From NCBI GenBank assembly GCA_021613335.1, contig JAJTWR010000481.1:2447501-2511500 (forward strand): DNA of 64,000 nt, given 5' to 3'. This DNA is from Whitmania pigra. Lineage: Eukaryota; Annelida; Clitellata; Hirudinida; Haemopidae. The notes beneath the pieces were generated by a model. It was given only the letters and a program-made list of their open reading frames with translations. It searched no databases and was not told where the DNA came from. Both the position numbers and the translations under genes were made by a program. Below, piece after piece: positions 11,137 through 22,894 of this stretch (position 1 is the stretch's first letter; the number at the start of each line of letters is the position of its first letter).

Positions 11137-14100
11137 TCAACAACGACATCATCTTCACCAACAACAACAACAACAACAAATTCCAGGTCTTTCGGAGACT
11201 CTGATCCGACAGAAACCGCCGAAGTATCCCCTGTGCGACATTTGCAAACATCTCGGCAAGACGAACAAAGATGCCAGTTCGAAATGTCTGGAATGTCAGA
11301 GACTCATGTGCCAGGAATGCGTCCTCCTCCACGGGCAGACCAAAGTGACGAGTGGACACACCATTTTCGATGTGGAAATTGAGAAGGAGGTGGAATGCAA
11401 AGACCACGAGGTTGGGGTGCTGGAGAGTGGAAAATTTCATTGGGGAAGTTGTAAATGGTTTTAGGGGAAAGATTTTTGGATTTTATTAAAAATAGTAACA
11501 GTGGTAATGATGGTATTAATTTTATTTAGACTGATGATTATTACTTATATAAACAGTCAAGTTATTTTATTAATTATAATAATTTGTATTCTTTTAATTT
11601 TAATAATGTATGTTATTTGTTAAAAATGAACAATACAATACATAAATAGAATAATAAATAATAATAATTAAATTTATAATTAAAAAAAAAAACAAACTTA
11701 AAAAAAAACTAACAAAAGATTGAAATTCTTCTAAGCACAACAACAACAACAACTTGTAGAAATCATTCTTCTACAGGATGAGGTGGTCAGGTTCTATTGC
11801 GACACCTGTAGTGCATGCATCTGCGTCATGTGCACCTTCAACGAACACAGGGACCACGACATTCTTGGCTTCCAAGAGGCCGCCCTCAAACACCACGGTA
11901 GGGTCAAAAACATGGCTGACATCTGCAAGAAGAACCTCAGCAATTCAGAGAAAGAGGTCTGGTATTTGTTTTTTGTTTTTTTTTGGAGGGGCGGCATTTT
12001 ACAAGAATAAATATTTGTCGAATGAGTGTTAAAAATAAAGTAAATTTAATTACTTAACAGAATTTGCTTAATTATTTCCACTTATTAATATCGATACTAG
12101 TACTACTAATAATAATTACTAGGTAAATATTATCATTATTATTTATTATTGTAGTTATTATTAATATTATTCTCATAATTCTTATTTAATTATTATTATT
12201 ATTAGAAATTACATTGCCAATATTTAATCAATAAAAAGCTTGAAGCCTTGGAAAGTTGTGAATCACTGATGAACTCCGTGGAGCAGTTCATAAAAAGCAA
12301 AGCAGAGGAAATGTTGAACGAAGTCAAATTCAGAGAAAAACTGCTCATCGAACAATTGAAGAAAATTTATGGAAAACAATGTTTGGAAAGGATTAGCAAG
12401 AAGAAGGATCTCATTATACGGGTCAGTTGACATTAATGAACTTTAATTGACCTTAATCAATATTAATCAAACTTAATTGACCTTAATCAATATTAATCAA
12501 TCTTAATTGACCGTAATCAATATTAATCAACCTTAATTGATCTTAATTGTTCTGTTAAATTAATTAACACTAATCAACTTGTATTAACTTTAATTGTCAT
12601 TAAGTAGATAAACAATGTAACAACAAAGTGTGAAACAACTGCAGTTCAAACAACAAAACACAACTACAAACAGACAACCAACAACAACAAAGTACTTTCT
12701 CATCACGAAGAGTAGAATTAGACGAGAATTCAAAAACAAATACCAACCAAGGTTCAAAGTTAACTGATAACAAACACCTGATAATTTATCAACGCGACCT
12801 CATTACCAATCCGATACGAGCAGTTCAGGTATTCAAGAAATCCTTTTATTGAACGTCAGATGGAGGAATGCAAAAGCGCCTGCAAGTTGGTCGATGCCGT
12901 TCTCACTGGAAAGGAAATTGAATTTCTTCTCCTTAGAACGAAAGTCGAACAAAAGTTGGAGACGTTGAACAAACTTCCGAGGAAAAAGCTCCCTGCTACC
13001 GTTGGAAAGGTGGGTTTCTTGAATTGGAAGTCCTAGGGTGCCGGTCCCTTAGGGCTAACAACCCTTGGGCTTATAAAAATATTTTAGATTTTTTTATAAT
13101 GTTTGTTATACTTACATTGTGTTTCGTTCGGAATTAAAGGATTTGAATGAATGTTATTGAAAGCTGTTGTTGAATCTTATTAAAAGCTTTTAATAAAGTG
13201 CATGAGAAAGGTTTAGAGAAATAATTAGCCAATGCAATACTTACAGTATTTATGCAATGTAATTATATAAGAAAAAAATTAAACAGTATAAGCAAACTTT
13301 GAGCCTTGAATGCTTGGATGCATGGAAACAAATATCTGCAAATCATCTTCAATGATGATAATGATAATGACGACGACGATGATGATCATGACGAATAAAA
13401 TTAATCGAATGAAATTATATTAAATGTGAATTTGTTTTAATGCCTTTATTTTCACTTTAAAATACATCTCAGATAACGCAATCATCCAATCATTCTGAAG
13501 TAATTGAAATTTCTCACAAGAATTTATGAAAACCAAAAATAAATTTCAATTTCTGCTCGCCCACCTGAGCCAATTTCGTCCTTGCAGGTGATTGAATTCA
13601 GACCCGGTTCTTTGGACTTCGGCCACCTGTACGATTACGACAACCCAAGGCCACTGACTAAGAGCAGCTCTCTCGACAAAAACAACAGCTTGCCTGACAA
13701 CGACAACGACAGAGCTGCAACGAAAAGGAAATCCAAAACAGCCATCGAGATCAACTACGTGACGGCTTATTACGGCGGAGGACAGATCCACACTTGTTCA
13801 GTCGATACTCAGACTGACCCAGTGGAGATCAAGGTCAAATCGGGAGAACCCTTCAAAGTCAAGAAGGCAGATAAGATTCTCGATAAGAAGAAGGCAGTTG
13901 TCGATGACCTATCGAAGGACGAACAGACAACGGCGACAACGGCTTCAACGACATCTACCACTCCAACTTCACAAGTCAGCATTGCCCGTAATGAAAACAA
14001 ATCATCGACGAATCAATCATCTGCCCAGGTGGTCTCCGCTCCGACATCATCAAAGCAACACGGAAGCAAAACAACTCAGAAACATCCACCCACCAGGCCA

Positions 14101-16753
14101 TCTTCGTCGTCAACATCAGCATCTTCCACAGTAAAGGGTTCGTCAACATCATCAACATCATCATCAAGCATGTCCTCACCACAAACGCAGAGGAGCGACA
14201 AACATTCGCAGAGGGCCATGAAAACCCCAACAAAAATAACAACTTCAACAACGCAACAACAATCAACAGCTCAACAACAACAACAACAACAACAGCAGCA
14301 GCAACAATCCACCCCGAAGCTGCGCAGAATCCTCAAACATCTCGGCTCCTCCGTCGAAAGTTTCTCCAGTTACGACGAAGATGGGGGCGTCTTTTACCAG
14401 GAAGAAGTTCCAAAAATTCCATCGAAAGAATCGAGGAGACCACAGGTGTCAATTTCATCAACTTCTTCGCTCTCCTCAATTTCGTCGTTGCCTTCGCCTG
14501 CCCTGAATCTCATCCAGCCGAACCTCGCGCCGGCTGCAGCGACTTCAACGGCTGCTGTCGCAACTGCAGTCAAGGCTGCTGTCGGTTCTAGTGAGTTGTG
14601 TGCGTCATGGAGCGGTGTCGTTTGTTCGTTCATTGTCGTTGCTGTTGCAGTAGTTGTAGTATTTATTAAGGTTGTAATGAACAACATGTAATTAGTATTG
14701 TTATTAATAACATGTAATTAGTATTGTTATTAATAACAAATACTAGTTATTAATAACATGTAACTAGTATTGTTATTAATACCTTAATAATTAATTGAGC
14801 CGACTGAAGCTTAGTTTCGGCAACAACATTCTGACCGAAGTTGTTTATTTTCATTGTGCTCGCTGGCATAGCTAACGTTCCTTGTGATGGCGATGGCAAT
14901 GATGATGATGATGACGATGGTAAAGATGATGATGATGACGATGGTAAAGATGATGATGATGATGACGATGGCAATGATGATGATGATGATGATGATGGCG
15001 ATGGTAAAGATGATGGTACCTTAAGGTTACCTTAATTATTAAGGTTGTAATGAACATAAACATAAACATCAAGGTTGCAATGAACAACATGTAATTTGTT
15101 ATTAATTTTATCGTAGGTTATATTTAATTAGCACTTCGATTAGTTATGCATGATTAATGAAAGATCATTTTAAGTCTTTCCATGTTTATTTTCATGACTT
15201 TTTATGACTTTTTTAAGGCCTAGTTTTTGAGAGCGATTTATGTGTGTGTTTTTGAAGGTCTGGACAAAAAAGAAAAAGTTGAAGATAATGTTTCTGCAAC
15301 ATCCAATGTTGCGGCCTCGACGCCACAAAGTGTTTCTCCGCTACAACAAAATCTTGCTTCATCGCCTGCTTCGTCAACACAGCACAGTGTTGCATCAGCA
15401 GCCAAGATTGTTTCACCAGCATCTCAAATTGCATCGACATCTAAGATTGTTCTTCAACCTAGAGTGCAACAAGCATCCGTTACTTTACCGAAAACTGCAA
15501 CCAGCGTATTCAGACCTAGCATACCAGCCTCTTCTTCAACAACATCATCGTCATCATCAGCATCTTTACCATCATCAGCACCATCATCTTTACCATCGTC
15601 ATCACCATCATCTTTACCATCGTCATCGTCATCATCATCATTGCCATCGCCATCACAAGGAACGTTAGTTATGCCAGCGAGCACAATGAAAACAAACAAC
15701 TTCGGTCAAAATGTTGTTGCCGAAACTAAGACTCAGCCGACTCAACAGTCCTCCAACAAACCCAGAATCATGGCAGTTGTTGTCAAGTCATCGGCGTCAT
15801 CAACAAATGCACCCACGTCATCATCATCATTAGCAGCAGCAGCATCAATGTCATCATCATCATCATCATTGTCTTCAGCACAAAAGTCACCTCCAATGAC
15901 ATCATCATCACCACCATCGCCAGTACAAACGCAGTCATTAGCTCTTCCAACTTCTAAGGCGCAGTTGATTACATCACCTACATCATTATCATCATCATCA
16001 TCACTCGCGAAACCAAATTTAGCATCGTTACCAGCTCAAACCATCACAAAAGTAATTGCTTCCAATGTAGCATCTTCGAAATCATCACCAGCAGCAGCAT
16101 CACAACCATCATCGTCATCAGCATTACAGTCATCATTGCCATCATCATTACCATTGTCGTCATCGTCATCGTCATCATCTACATCGAAACCCCAAGTGGT
16201 TCCCACCACAATGCAAGTGACCCCCTCCGGCGGACTGAAAATCGTCGCCACGGTGACCCCAACTTTGACCTCTGCCACCAAACTTACTTCATCCTCTTCG
16301 TCTTCATCATCTCCTTCAGTGACGTCATTGAGTCAAGCAGTTGCTCCACCCTCAGTAGAAGGTGATGGAAAAGTGGCAGCTGAGAAATCAGAAGTCGCTG
16401 CAATCGCTGCAGCCGCAACTACTTCAACCACTTCCACCGCCACCACGGCCACAGTATCGCCTGCTGCCAATGAGGTCGTTTACAGGAAAAGGCGCGAAAA
16501 GGGCGACAAAGAGATGACCCACCTGTCAGACTCGCCTCTTTTCAAGAACTCTTATTCAGTCGGTGAGACAAAGCCCGGAGCTACCCCATCGCGTCACAAT
16601 TCCCTATTCTATCCGTCATACTTACGTCACAGTCACGTGCCTCCTACGTCATCCTTCCTTCCGTCATCGTCGTCGTCGTCGTCTGGAGCACCTGCTTCAT
16701 CTTTGCATAGGATGTCTGACGGATCGTTGTACGGTCACCACAAGTTTTTTTGA
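8982..16753 (+). CDS. TRIM-family RING/B-box/coiled-coil protein with long Ser-rich tail
   Basis: Likely cytoplasmic E3 ubiquitin ligase. Seven exons fit in frame: 8982-9405, 11187-11410, 11777-11956, 12206-12421, 12824-13009, 13588-14590 and 15258-16753, giving about 1,242 residues. After a Ser/Ala-rich N-terminus comes a RING finger (C67-x2-C70, CLHTFCESC, ending C117-PIC-RRR). B-box 1 follows (CDICKHLGKTNKDASSKC, CQECVLLHG), then B-box 2 (FYCDTCSACICVMC with EHRDHD), spanning the 11410/11777 junction. A helical coiled coil comes next (EQFIKSKAEEMLNEVKFREK onward). The remaining 750 or so residues are Ser/Thr/Ala/Gln-rich with no NHL, SPRY or filamin repeat that I can see. The tail ends with RMSDGSLYGHHKFF. 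Intron 6 holds an inverted copy of part of exon 7. The TRIM subclass cannot be assigned. Confidence 0.85.
11080..11180. repeat. CAA/CAN trinucleotide repeat in TRIM intron 1
   Basis: A long CAA-rich run ends a few bases before the exon 2 acceptor at 11187. It replaces the normal polypyrimidine tract, so the acceptor context (TTCCAG) is unusually purine-rich. Confidence 0.8.
12436..12545. repeat. Tandem repeat, about 31-bp unit, in TRIM intron 4
   Basis: Three to four copies of a unit with CTTAATTGACCTTAATCAA and TATTAATCAA occur with small changes, just after the exon 4 donor. Confidence 0.75.
14797..15020 (-). repeat. Inverted duplicate of TRIM exon 7 coding sequence, inside intron 6
   Basis: Read on the minus strand, this intronic stretch encodes Ser-run sequence followed by LPSPSQGTLAMPASTMK and NNFGQNVVAETK. 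That is the same text as the + strand exon 7 at about 15575-15743 (LPSPSQGTLVMPASTMK, NNFGQNVVAETK). The two arms are opposite in orientation and separated by about 550 bases, so the pre-mRNA could form a long hairpin. The copy keeps an open frame on the minus strand but lies within the intron of the host gene. Confidence 0.9.
15575..15743 (+). repeat. Exonic arm of the TRIM inverted repeat
   Basis: Coding partner of the intronic arm at 14797-15020. It comprises TCA/TCG serine repeats plus a unique segment of about 100 bases (CCATCGCCATCACAAGGAAC onward). Confidence 0.88.
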
Positions 16754-18164
16754 TCGAAGTGGCGTTGGATGCAACAAGCGCTTGAATAACGTCAAGGTGC
16801 AATAACAAAATAATAATAATATTTATAATAAGTCTTTAAATTTGTTATCGTTATCAGTTGCTAAGCATGATAATGCTAATGATGATAATCATTGCTAATT
16901 TATTCAGAGTTACTTATTACAAGTTCATTAACGAGATTCAAATGTGAAAAAATAGTAGTTGTTGTGATGATGATGATGACGACGATGTTGATGAAGAAGC
17001 TGTTAATTTTCGTTTGCTTCTGATAAAAGCTTCACTTGTGTTACTTCAGAGTAATAAAACTCTTCAATTGTTGCTTCAATTTTGATAAACAATCGAATAA
17101 CTGCTTTGCTAATTAGAGTCGCGTTAACGAGTTAATGAGTTAACGAGTTGAGCTAACGCATTGAGTTAACGAATTAATAGACTCAGTGATTATTTTTGAA
17201 AGCAGGATCGTCTCAACGCAAGACATGATTGAATTTAATTTAATTTTAATCAAAAAAGGTCTTTAAACGACTAAGGCCGAATTTACAGAAGAGGCAGATG
17301 ACCCGGTTCAAATGGATGGTAGAGGGCCACAAGCTTCTGCATCAGTTCTGTTGTCCATACACCCCACCCATAAAAAGGCATAAAAAGTGTTTGTATTTCA
17401 GTTGGGCTCCTAATTTATGGAGATACAGCCTTTACAACCCAACCACACCTAAATCTAGCAATTTAATAAAGTAATTTAATTTAGCACAAATCTAAAGCAA
17501 TTCTATTTGAAAATGAAATTGTTTAACAATTTAATTTAAAATGAAACATTGAAAACAACAATTTAATCGCAGTTTTAAATCAAAATTTTCAATTTTTTGA
17601 GAATCATTCTTAATTTATAAGCGAATTTTTATCTTCAATCGTCCAACAGTTGGTGATCATTTCTGATTGAAAGTTGATTGCAAATTATCAATATGAATTT
17701 ATTTTCTAAATTAATTCTTATTAGCTAAATAATTAAGCCTCAATTAATAGTTAATTGAATTCTAATTCGAAAAAGCTCAAATAAAAGTTACGTAATATTT
17801 ACATTTTCAAGCGAAAATATGTTCAAGTTCCCTCAAATAAACGTGGAATAAAATAAAAACCAATAAAATCAAATATAAAATATTTACCAAATAGTTACTA
17901 CAAATAAAATTAAATCTATTAATTAATAATATATAGTTTAAATAACTCGAATAATAATTGAAGTACAAAACACGCTTTGAAATTTGATACGATCATCGAA
18001 AAGCAAGTCATTAAAAATTATTTTTTGTTCAAAAATGAATTACAAAGACAGAAGTAACTTATTTTCACTGCATCGACAAATTCCACTTTGGCTAATTTGC
18101 TGAAAATATTCAAAACATCAAATAATTTCCATCGTGGTTAGACTTTCATAATTTTCAAAAACTT
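16754..18164. other. Intergenic region, AT-rich
   Basis: No gene seen. It contains the TRIM 3' flank (an AATAAA lies near 17053), a GATGAT run near 16968-16985 and a short GTTAACGAGTTA-type repeat at about 17123-17175. Confidence 0.55.
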
Positions 18165-19587
18165 TTAAGCTGATGAATCAGTCGATCTCGAGAAATAAGG
18201 TCCCTCCTGACTTTGTCTCCATGACATGAAAATGCTGACACTTTCTGTACCGTATAGCATCACAGCTATCCAGGAGAAGAACTGTGGGTGAGTGAGTGGG
18301 TGAGTGAGTGAGTGAGTGAGTGAGTGAGTGAATAAAAGAGTAAGCACCTATCTATTTGATCCCATGAAAAGTTTTGAACATCAAATTCAGAACTTACTGT
18401 TGCTGCAGCCATATTTTCGATGATGAGTTTGGAGTGCATGATGAAGGTGGCTGCGGTTATGCCGCTTGTGATGTAGAGCATAGTCAACACTGCCGATACG
18501 ACGAATTCCTGGAAATTGGTTAATTAGTAAAGTTATTAACTAATGGGTCCAATATTATTTAACAATTATGATTGAATAACGCAAATAAATAATTCATCTA
18601 ATTAGTCTAATTAATACGGTTCATTGGTGTCGCTAATAACCGTATTTAATCGATGAACGTACTAAACCGGCCAAATGAATGAATTTGTGTGAAAGATTAT
18701 TTTATAATTGTTATTTTTATTATTATTATTATCATCATCACCATCATCATCAAAACTAACTTATCAAAACAACATAACTATAATTACTCTTATTTCTAAT
18801 TGTTATTATTCTCATTATTATCAATATAAACGCATTTAAATTTATAATTAACATAAATAACAATCAACTTGTAATGCAATTTGTAAATTACTGAGAACGT
18901 TAGCGGAACACTGGTCGGGCAAGTCCTGCTGAACTTGAAAAAGTAGAGAAGGAACAAAGACAGGGTCATTAAGAAGGCAATCATGCTCACGAATTGTATC
19001 CATCCGCAGGCACTCACCACGATACCTGACATGCTACCTTTGGCGGAGGCACATATGAAAGTTACGAGGTCTATCACCTGTATCAGTAATTATGAATGAT
19101 GATGATGATGATGATGATGCCGGTTGTGCTGACGATGATGATGATTTTATAATCTGATTGCGATTATGGTCATTTTCCATAGTTTAATTCGCAAACAACA
19201 CTGAAATAATCAAGTTAATTAATAATTATTAATTACTCGGGTGAAATTAAGATTTATTATTGTAATTGTAATTGTACTTCATTTGTATAGCGCCATATGC
19301 GTAGCGTCAGAGGCCCTTTTTATAACCATTTATGTAGCGCTCCTTCCCAAGAGCGCTTGTGGCAGTGCAGGTTGGGTTTCGAACACGACACATTACGACT
19401 GTTGCCATTACCGCCTTATGTAGGCACGTAACCCATTCGGCCATCCTGCACAAAAAAACATTTCAGTTCCGCTAACCATCTGGATGACCTTGATGATCCC
19501 AAAGAATGAGGTCAAATATTCCAAGTCAAGCATTTCCCTAAATGAGGAAAACTTTTGAATCGAGGGCTGTCCTGTTGGACTATCCAT
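18165..19587 (-). CDS. MARVEL-domain four-pass membrane protein (MAL/plasmolipin/CMTM-like)
   Basis: Probable membrane-trafficking or junction-associated tetraspan protein. Four minus-strand exons join with all phases zero: 19477-19587, 18892-19077, 18398-18508 and 18165-18281, giving 174 residues. The start MDSPTGQPSIQKFSSFREML leads into LEYLTSFFGIIKVIQM (TM1), the usual MARVEL beginning. TM2 is around SACGWIQFVSMIAFLMTL, TM3 EFVVSAVLTMLYITSGITAA, and TM4 FFSWIAVMLYGTESVSIF. A short hydrophilic tail ends SRSTDSSA. The length is typical of the MAL/CMTM group. Family identity is inferred from topology and the conserved FFG.IK..Q start; the exact orthologue is open. A tRNA-derived SINE lies in the first intron. 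Confidence 0.78.
18287..18332. repeat. GTGA tetranucleotide microsatellite
   Basis: A run of GTGA units (GAGTGAGTGAGTGAGTGAGT) starts five bases upstream of the last MARVEL exon. On the coding strand it reads CTCA and supplies the pyrimidine-rich stretch before the acceptor. Confidence 0.9.
19329..19450 (-). mobile_element. tRNA-derived SINE, copy 1 (in MARVEL intron 1)
   Basis: On the minus strand it begins like a tRNA, with an A-box-like TGGCCGAATGGGTTA (about 19430-19444) and a B-box-like GTGTTCGAAACCC (19374-19386). The body ends in a perfect hairpin GCGCTC-loop-GAGCGC (19337-19356) and CTACATAAATGG. A second copy lies at about 28440-28560. The A/B-box spacing and order fit a Pol III-type SINE head. 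The parent tRNA may be a Ser/Leu type, but that is a guess. Confidence 0.72.
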
Positions 19588-20322
19588 TCTTGTTGACTAA
19601 AAATTATTAATAAAATTAATTTGTTGATGTTAAGTTTAAGGATTAAATTAAATAGCTATTATTAAATATAATTGCTAATATTATTCATTATTATTAATCA
19701 TTAAGAATAATTGCTCTTGCTATTATTTTGTTCATTAGAATTAATCGCCACCTAAGTTGTCATAATATTTTTAAGAAACAATTTATTTGATAATAATAAT
19801 AATGATGGTGATGATAATAATATTATTAATAATTATAATAATGAAGTTCCACAGCTATCGATTAATAAACCAGAATGTATTTTCAAGGCAAATTTAAAAC
19901 CAATAAAAATAAATGTGCAAATAATAATTCCATAATTACTTCTGTATTCTTCCTCTCAACAATCAATCAATTCCTCAATCAGTTGATCATACAATCTGCA
20001 GTAGTCATTTCAATCAGCATCGATGGTTTCAGTGTTAAAGTAAGCGCTGTCGAGATGGCACCTGTATTGCTATAAAGATGATCTGTCGTTTTATCAGCAA
20101 CACCATTTTCACCTGTTCAGGTAGGCGCCAGCACAGGTAGAAACGTATGATTAAACCATTGGTTAAGATATCAGTATTCAAGCTTGGACAACGGAAAACT
20201 AGTTGAAAGTCTTAGAGGACTTGGACCAAATTAGGTATGCATAGCGCAAAAAACAATTTATGTGCAATAAATATTCATTTATTTATGTATTTATTTATTT
20301 ATTATTTGATCAAAAATATAAA
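19588..20322. other. Intergenic region
   Basis: AT-rich with no recognised gene. Several TTTATT motifs at about 20277-20308 give AATAAA on the minus strand just below the WBP11 stop and probably serve as its poly(A) signals. Confidence 0.55.
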
Positions 20323-21585
20323 CTAGAGCAACGTGTTGATCTCATTCATAAAATCATCGAATGCTTCATTAGCTGAAATCGTTTGAGGAGGCTGAGAGGG
20401 CTTTGAACTGGAGAAAGCTACTGCTTTTGGGGGTACCCTACCTGCATTGGTCTGCCGCTTGACCATCACGGCAGTCGGCAAGAATTGGATCGCCTCCCCA
20501 ACAAGATTCCTGATTTGAGGAGCACCACTTATAACTACTTTGTTCCGATTCGATGCTTTACTCAGAGTGCTTTGGCTATTGACATCAAGGACAGAAGGGT
20601 TAGAACGAGAGGGTACATGGCCACGAGGCATGGCTGGTTGGTAGTGAGTACCAGGATGTACATAACTCGAAGGACCCGCTTGCACCGAATTTAAACCGTA
20701 AGGAGCTCCATTCATTAGACGAACGTCTGGGTAAGTTTGCATGGGTCTTTGAACCATTGGTGGAGGTGTAGGAGGACGACGAGGTATCATCACTGGTGGG
20801 GGACCTGGTGGTGGCCTGGGCATGATACCATGAGGGAGTGGGTTCATAAAGGGGCGCGGCTGACAAAGAACAGCTGGTGGACAAGGACCGAGCGGTGGAA
20901 GTGGCACCATTTCTTTCGGTGCCACTTGTTCAGTCGCTACCTTTACAGGAATTTCCTTTTCGCAATTTTCCTCCATTGACCTCTCATTGGTCTGATCTAG
21001 ACCTTCCAGGATGTCATCTTCAAGGTCGCTTAAAGATGGCGGAGATCCCGGGGGTGGACCTGCTGGCTTCAAGTTTTTCAGTGCTCGATCGAACTGGGGC
21101 TTTACAACAGTGGGAAAGGGTATGTGACACACCATGTTCGGATCGACCATCTGATGAGATGAGGGTTCTGTTGGCAGGGTTATGCTGTTGAGGTCAACGT
21201 TTTCGGCTTTTTTGATCTGTTCGTGCATGGCCACCAGTTCGACACGCTTCTTAAGGTATTCTGCTTCTGCCGCTTTCAATTGTTTGGCCGTTTCAGGCTC
21301 ATCCTTCTCATACATCTGAATCATTTTCATGAACTTTTCTCTTAGCTTGTTTTTCTTTCCTTTCAAGACGTTTTCGTGTACTTCAGAATCTCGTGATGGA
21401 TTGAGGAGGATGCTGTCAATTCTTTCCATCTCCTTGATGAGTTCAATGTGATTCTGATTCTTAAGGACAGCTTTCCTTGTGGTATCGCGCTGCAGTTTGT
21501 TCTTCTTAAGTTCGCATTTCCTGCGGCGCTTGTGAAACTGATCCACGCTAAGATTTTTGAAGGAATTTTTGTCACTGCGTGTCAT
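20323..21585 (-). CDS. WBP11: WW domain-binding protein 11 (splicing factor), intronless
   Basis: Nuclear spliceosome-associated protein that binds WW-domain partners such as PQBP1 through proline-rich motifs. The 420-residue product has the conserved Lys/Arg-rich N-terminal Wbp11 domain (RRRKCELKKNKLQRDTTRKA, KAVLKNQNHIELIKEMERID, ENVLKGKKNKLREKF; residues about 10-130). Proline-rich tracts follow (PPGSPPSLSD, LPPLGPCPP, RPPPGPPPVMIPRRPPTPPP). The C-terminus IQFLPTAVMVKRQTN plus EAFDDFMNEINTLL matches the family's C-terminal block. It is shorter than the roughly 640-residue human protein; the acidic middle is reduced. It is a single exon from ATG to TAG, unlike the multi-exon vertebrate gene. 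It is divergent from the first oxytocin/vasopressin gene, 1.3 kb away. Confidence 0.92.
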   Translation of the reverse strand: MTRSDKNSFKNLSVDQFHKRRRKCELKKNKLQRDTTRKAVLKNQNHIELIKEMERIDSILLNPSRDSEVHENVLKGKKNKLREKFMKMIQMYEKDEPETAKQLKAAEAEYLKKRVELVAMHEQIKKAENVDLNSITLPTEPSSHQMVDPNMVCHIPFPTVVKPQFDRALKNLKPAGPPPGSPPSLSDLEDDILEGLDQTNERSMEENCEKEIPVKVATEQVAPKEMVPLPPLGPCPPAVLCQPRPFMNPLPHGIMPRPPPGPPPVMIPRRPPTPPPMVQRPMQTYPDVRLMNGAPYGLNSVQAGPSSYVHPGTHYQPAMPRGHVPSRSNPSVLDVNSQSTLSKASNRNKVVISGAPQIRNLVGEAIQFLPTAVMVKRQTNAGRVPPKAVAFSSSKPSQPPQTISANEAFDDFMNEINTLL

Positions 21586-22784
21586 TTTCTTTTAGATAAT
21601 TTTTTTTTCGATAATCCCTATTTTCGATGAGTTTCCGAGTTTCGATCTTTCAAATATCGACCTCTTCCCGTGATGGCTTGACAACAAAAGATACTGAATA
21701 TTTCGTAATTTAATTGAAAACTAAATTAAAAATTTATTAAACTGAGTAATTTTTCAAATTTGCGCTAAGCTAGTTAAAAAAATTATTAAAATAGTAATTA
21801 ATAATTAATTCAAAATTTTGAAAAGTTTGTAGATTGAGTATAATTTAATATCTGTTCAACAATTACAAAATTAAAAAAAAACCAACGCTCAATAAAAAAA
21901 TATTTCCAACAAACTATTTTTAACTAATACATAAAACTCTTTGTTTTCATTTATTAGGACCTTTTTTTTATTCTATCGTTTCAAAATAGCTTCGCACATG
22001 TTGCCAGCGCGCAATAAAACCGATATTTCCAACGAACTGTTTTCAACTAATGCTTTGCGTTATTTTATTATAATTTTCAACAAACTGATTTGTTTTCCTC
22101 TATTAAGATCTTTTGTTTTCGTTTTGCTGTCAATAACGGATAGATAGCGTGCAATAACTTTGCACAAGTCTTTTGACATCTTACTGAGAGTTTCAGTTAT
22201 AGTTTTAACTTGATATTTCAAACCGTGGTTTAAAATGTTATCAACATTTTACTCGCATTGCTTGATAGCAGTTTGAGTTTTCATGTGCATGCTTCACGAC
22301 CTAATATAGAATAAGTTCAGGAGAATCAGGTGTTAATGGCATCGTTAAGAAATATTAATGAAACAGTAATATATTAATCGGGAGATTAAGCTTGTAATTA
22401 TTGATTTACAACGACATCTATTTACATCGGAGTCATGAAAATTTGTTGATATTCTGTCATAAATTGAAAACAAGATAATCGTTCAGAGAAGAAAATAAAG
22501 TGTCATGTCATTTCAAACAAATCAAAAACAACATAATTGATCTGAAACAAAACAAGAACATAGAATTAATTCTCAGGCATCATGGAATAAATGAAAAAAA
22601 AAATTTAAAAAATAATAATACAATATGTTATAAAAATTTATTAGAAGAATTGTAAAAAAAAGGAGTACTTTTATTTATATACATAACTTTATTTACTTAA
22701 TTATTGATTTTGTCAAAATTCGATTGTAACAATAAAAATAATAATAAAATGTTACAATCAATACGACATGCGAGAAAATTTTTC
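21586..22784. other. Intergenic region between WBP11 and the first oxytocin/vasopressin gene
   Basis: AT-rich. It would hold the WBP11 promoter and distal control of the neuropeptide gene. No coding sequence recognised. Confidence 0.5.
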
Positions 22785-22790
22785 TATAAA
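22785..22790 (+). promoter_or_regulatory. TATA box of oxytocin/vasopressin gene 1
   Basis: TATAAA inside TTCTATAAATACATCCCGAT, 110 bases upstream of the ATG. The same block is preserved upstream of gene 2 at 31210, which supports its function. Confidence 0.75.
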
Positions 22791-22894
22791 TACATCCCGA
22801 TCCATTCGGAAATAGCGCTTGTCTTTCCGAAGATAGCTTGGGTCCGAATAACTAGATCATACTTATAGTTGCTTTGACCGATCAAATTAACAAG

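Noticed and set aside
10985..11440. 151-codon antisense Leu-rich frame
   Set aside because: Antisense of the CAA repeat and the B-box exon.
14841..15090. Asp-rich and His-rich frames in TRIM intron 6
   Set aside because: They are other frames of the inverted Ser-repeat copy.
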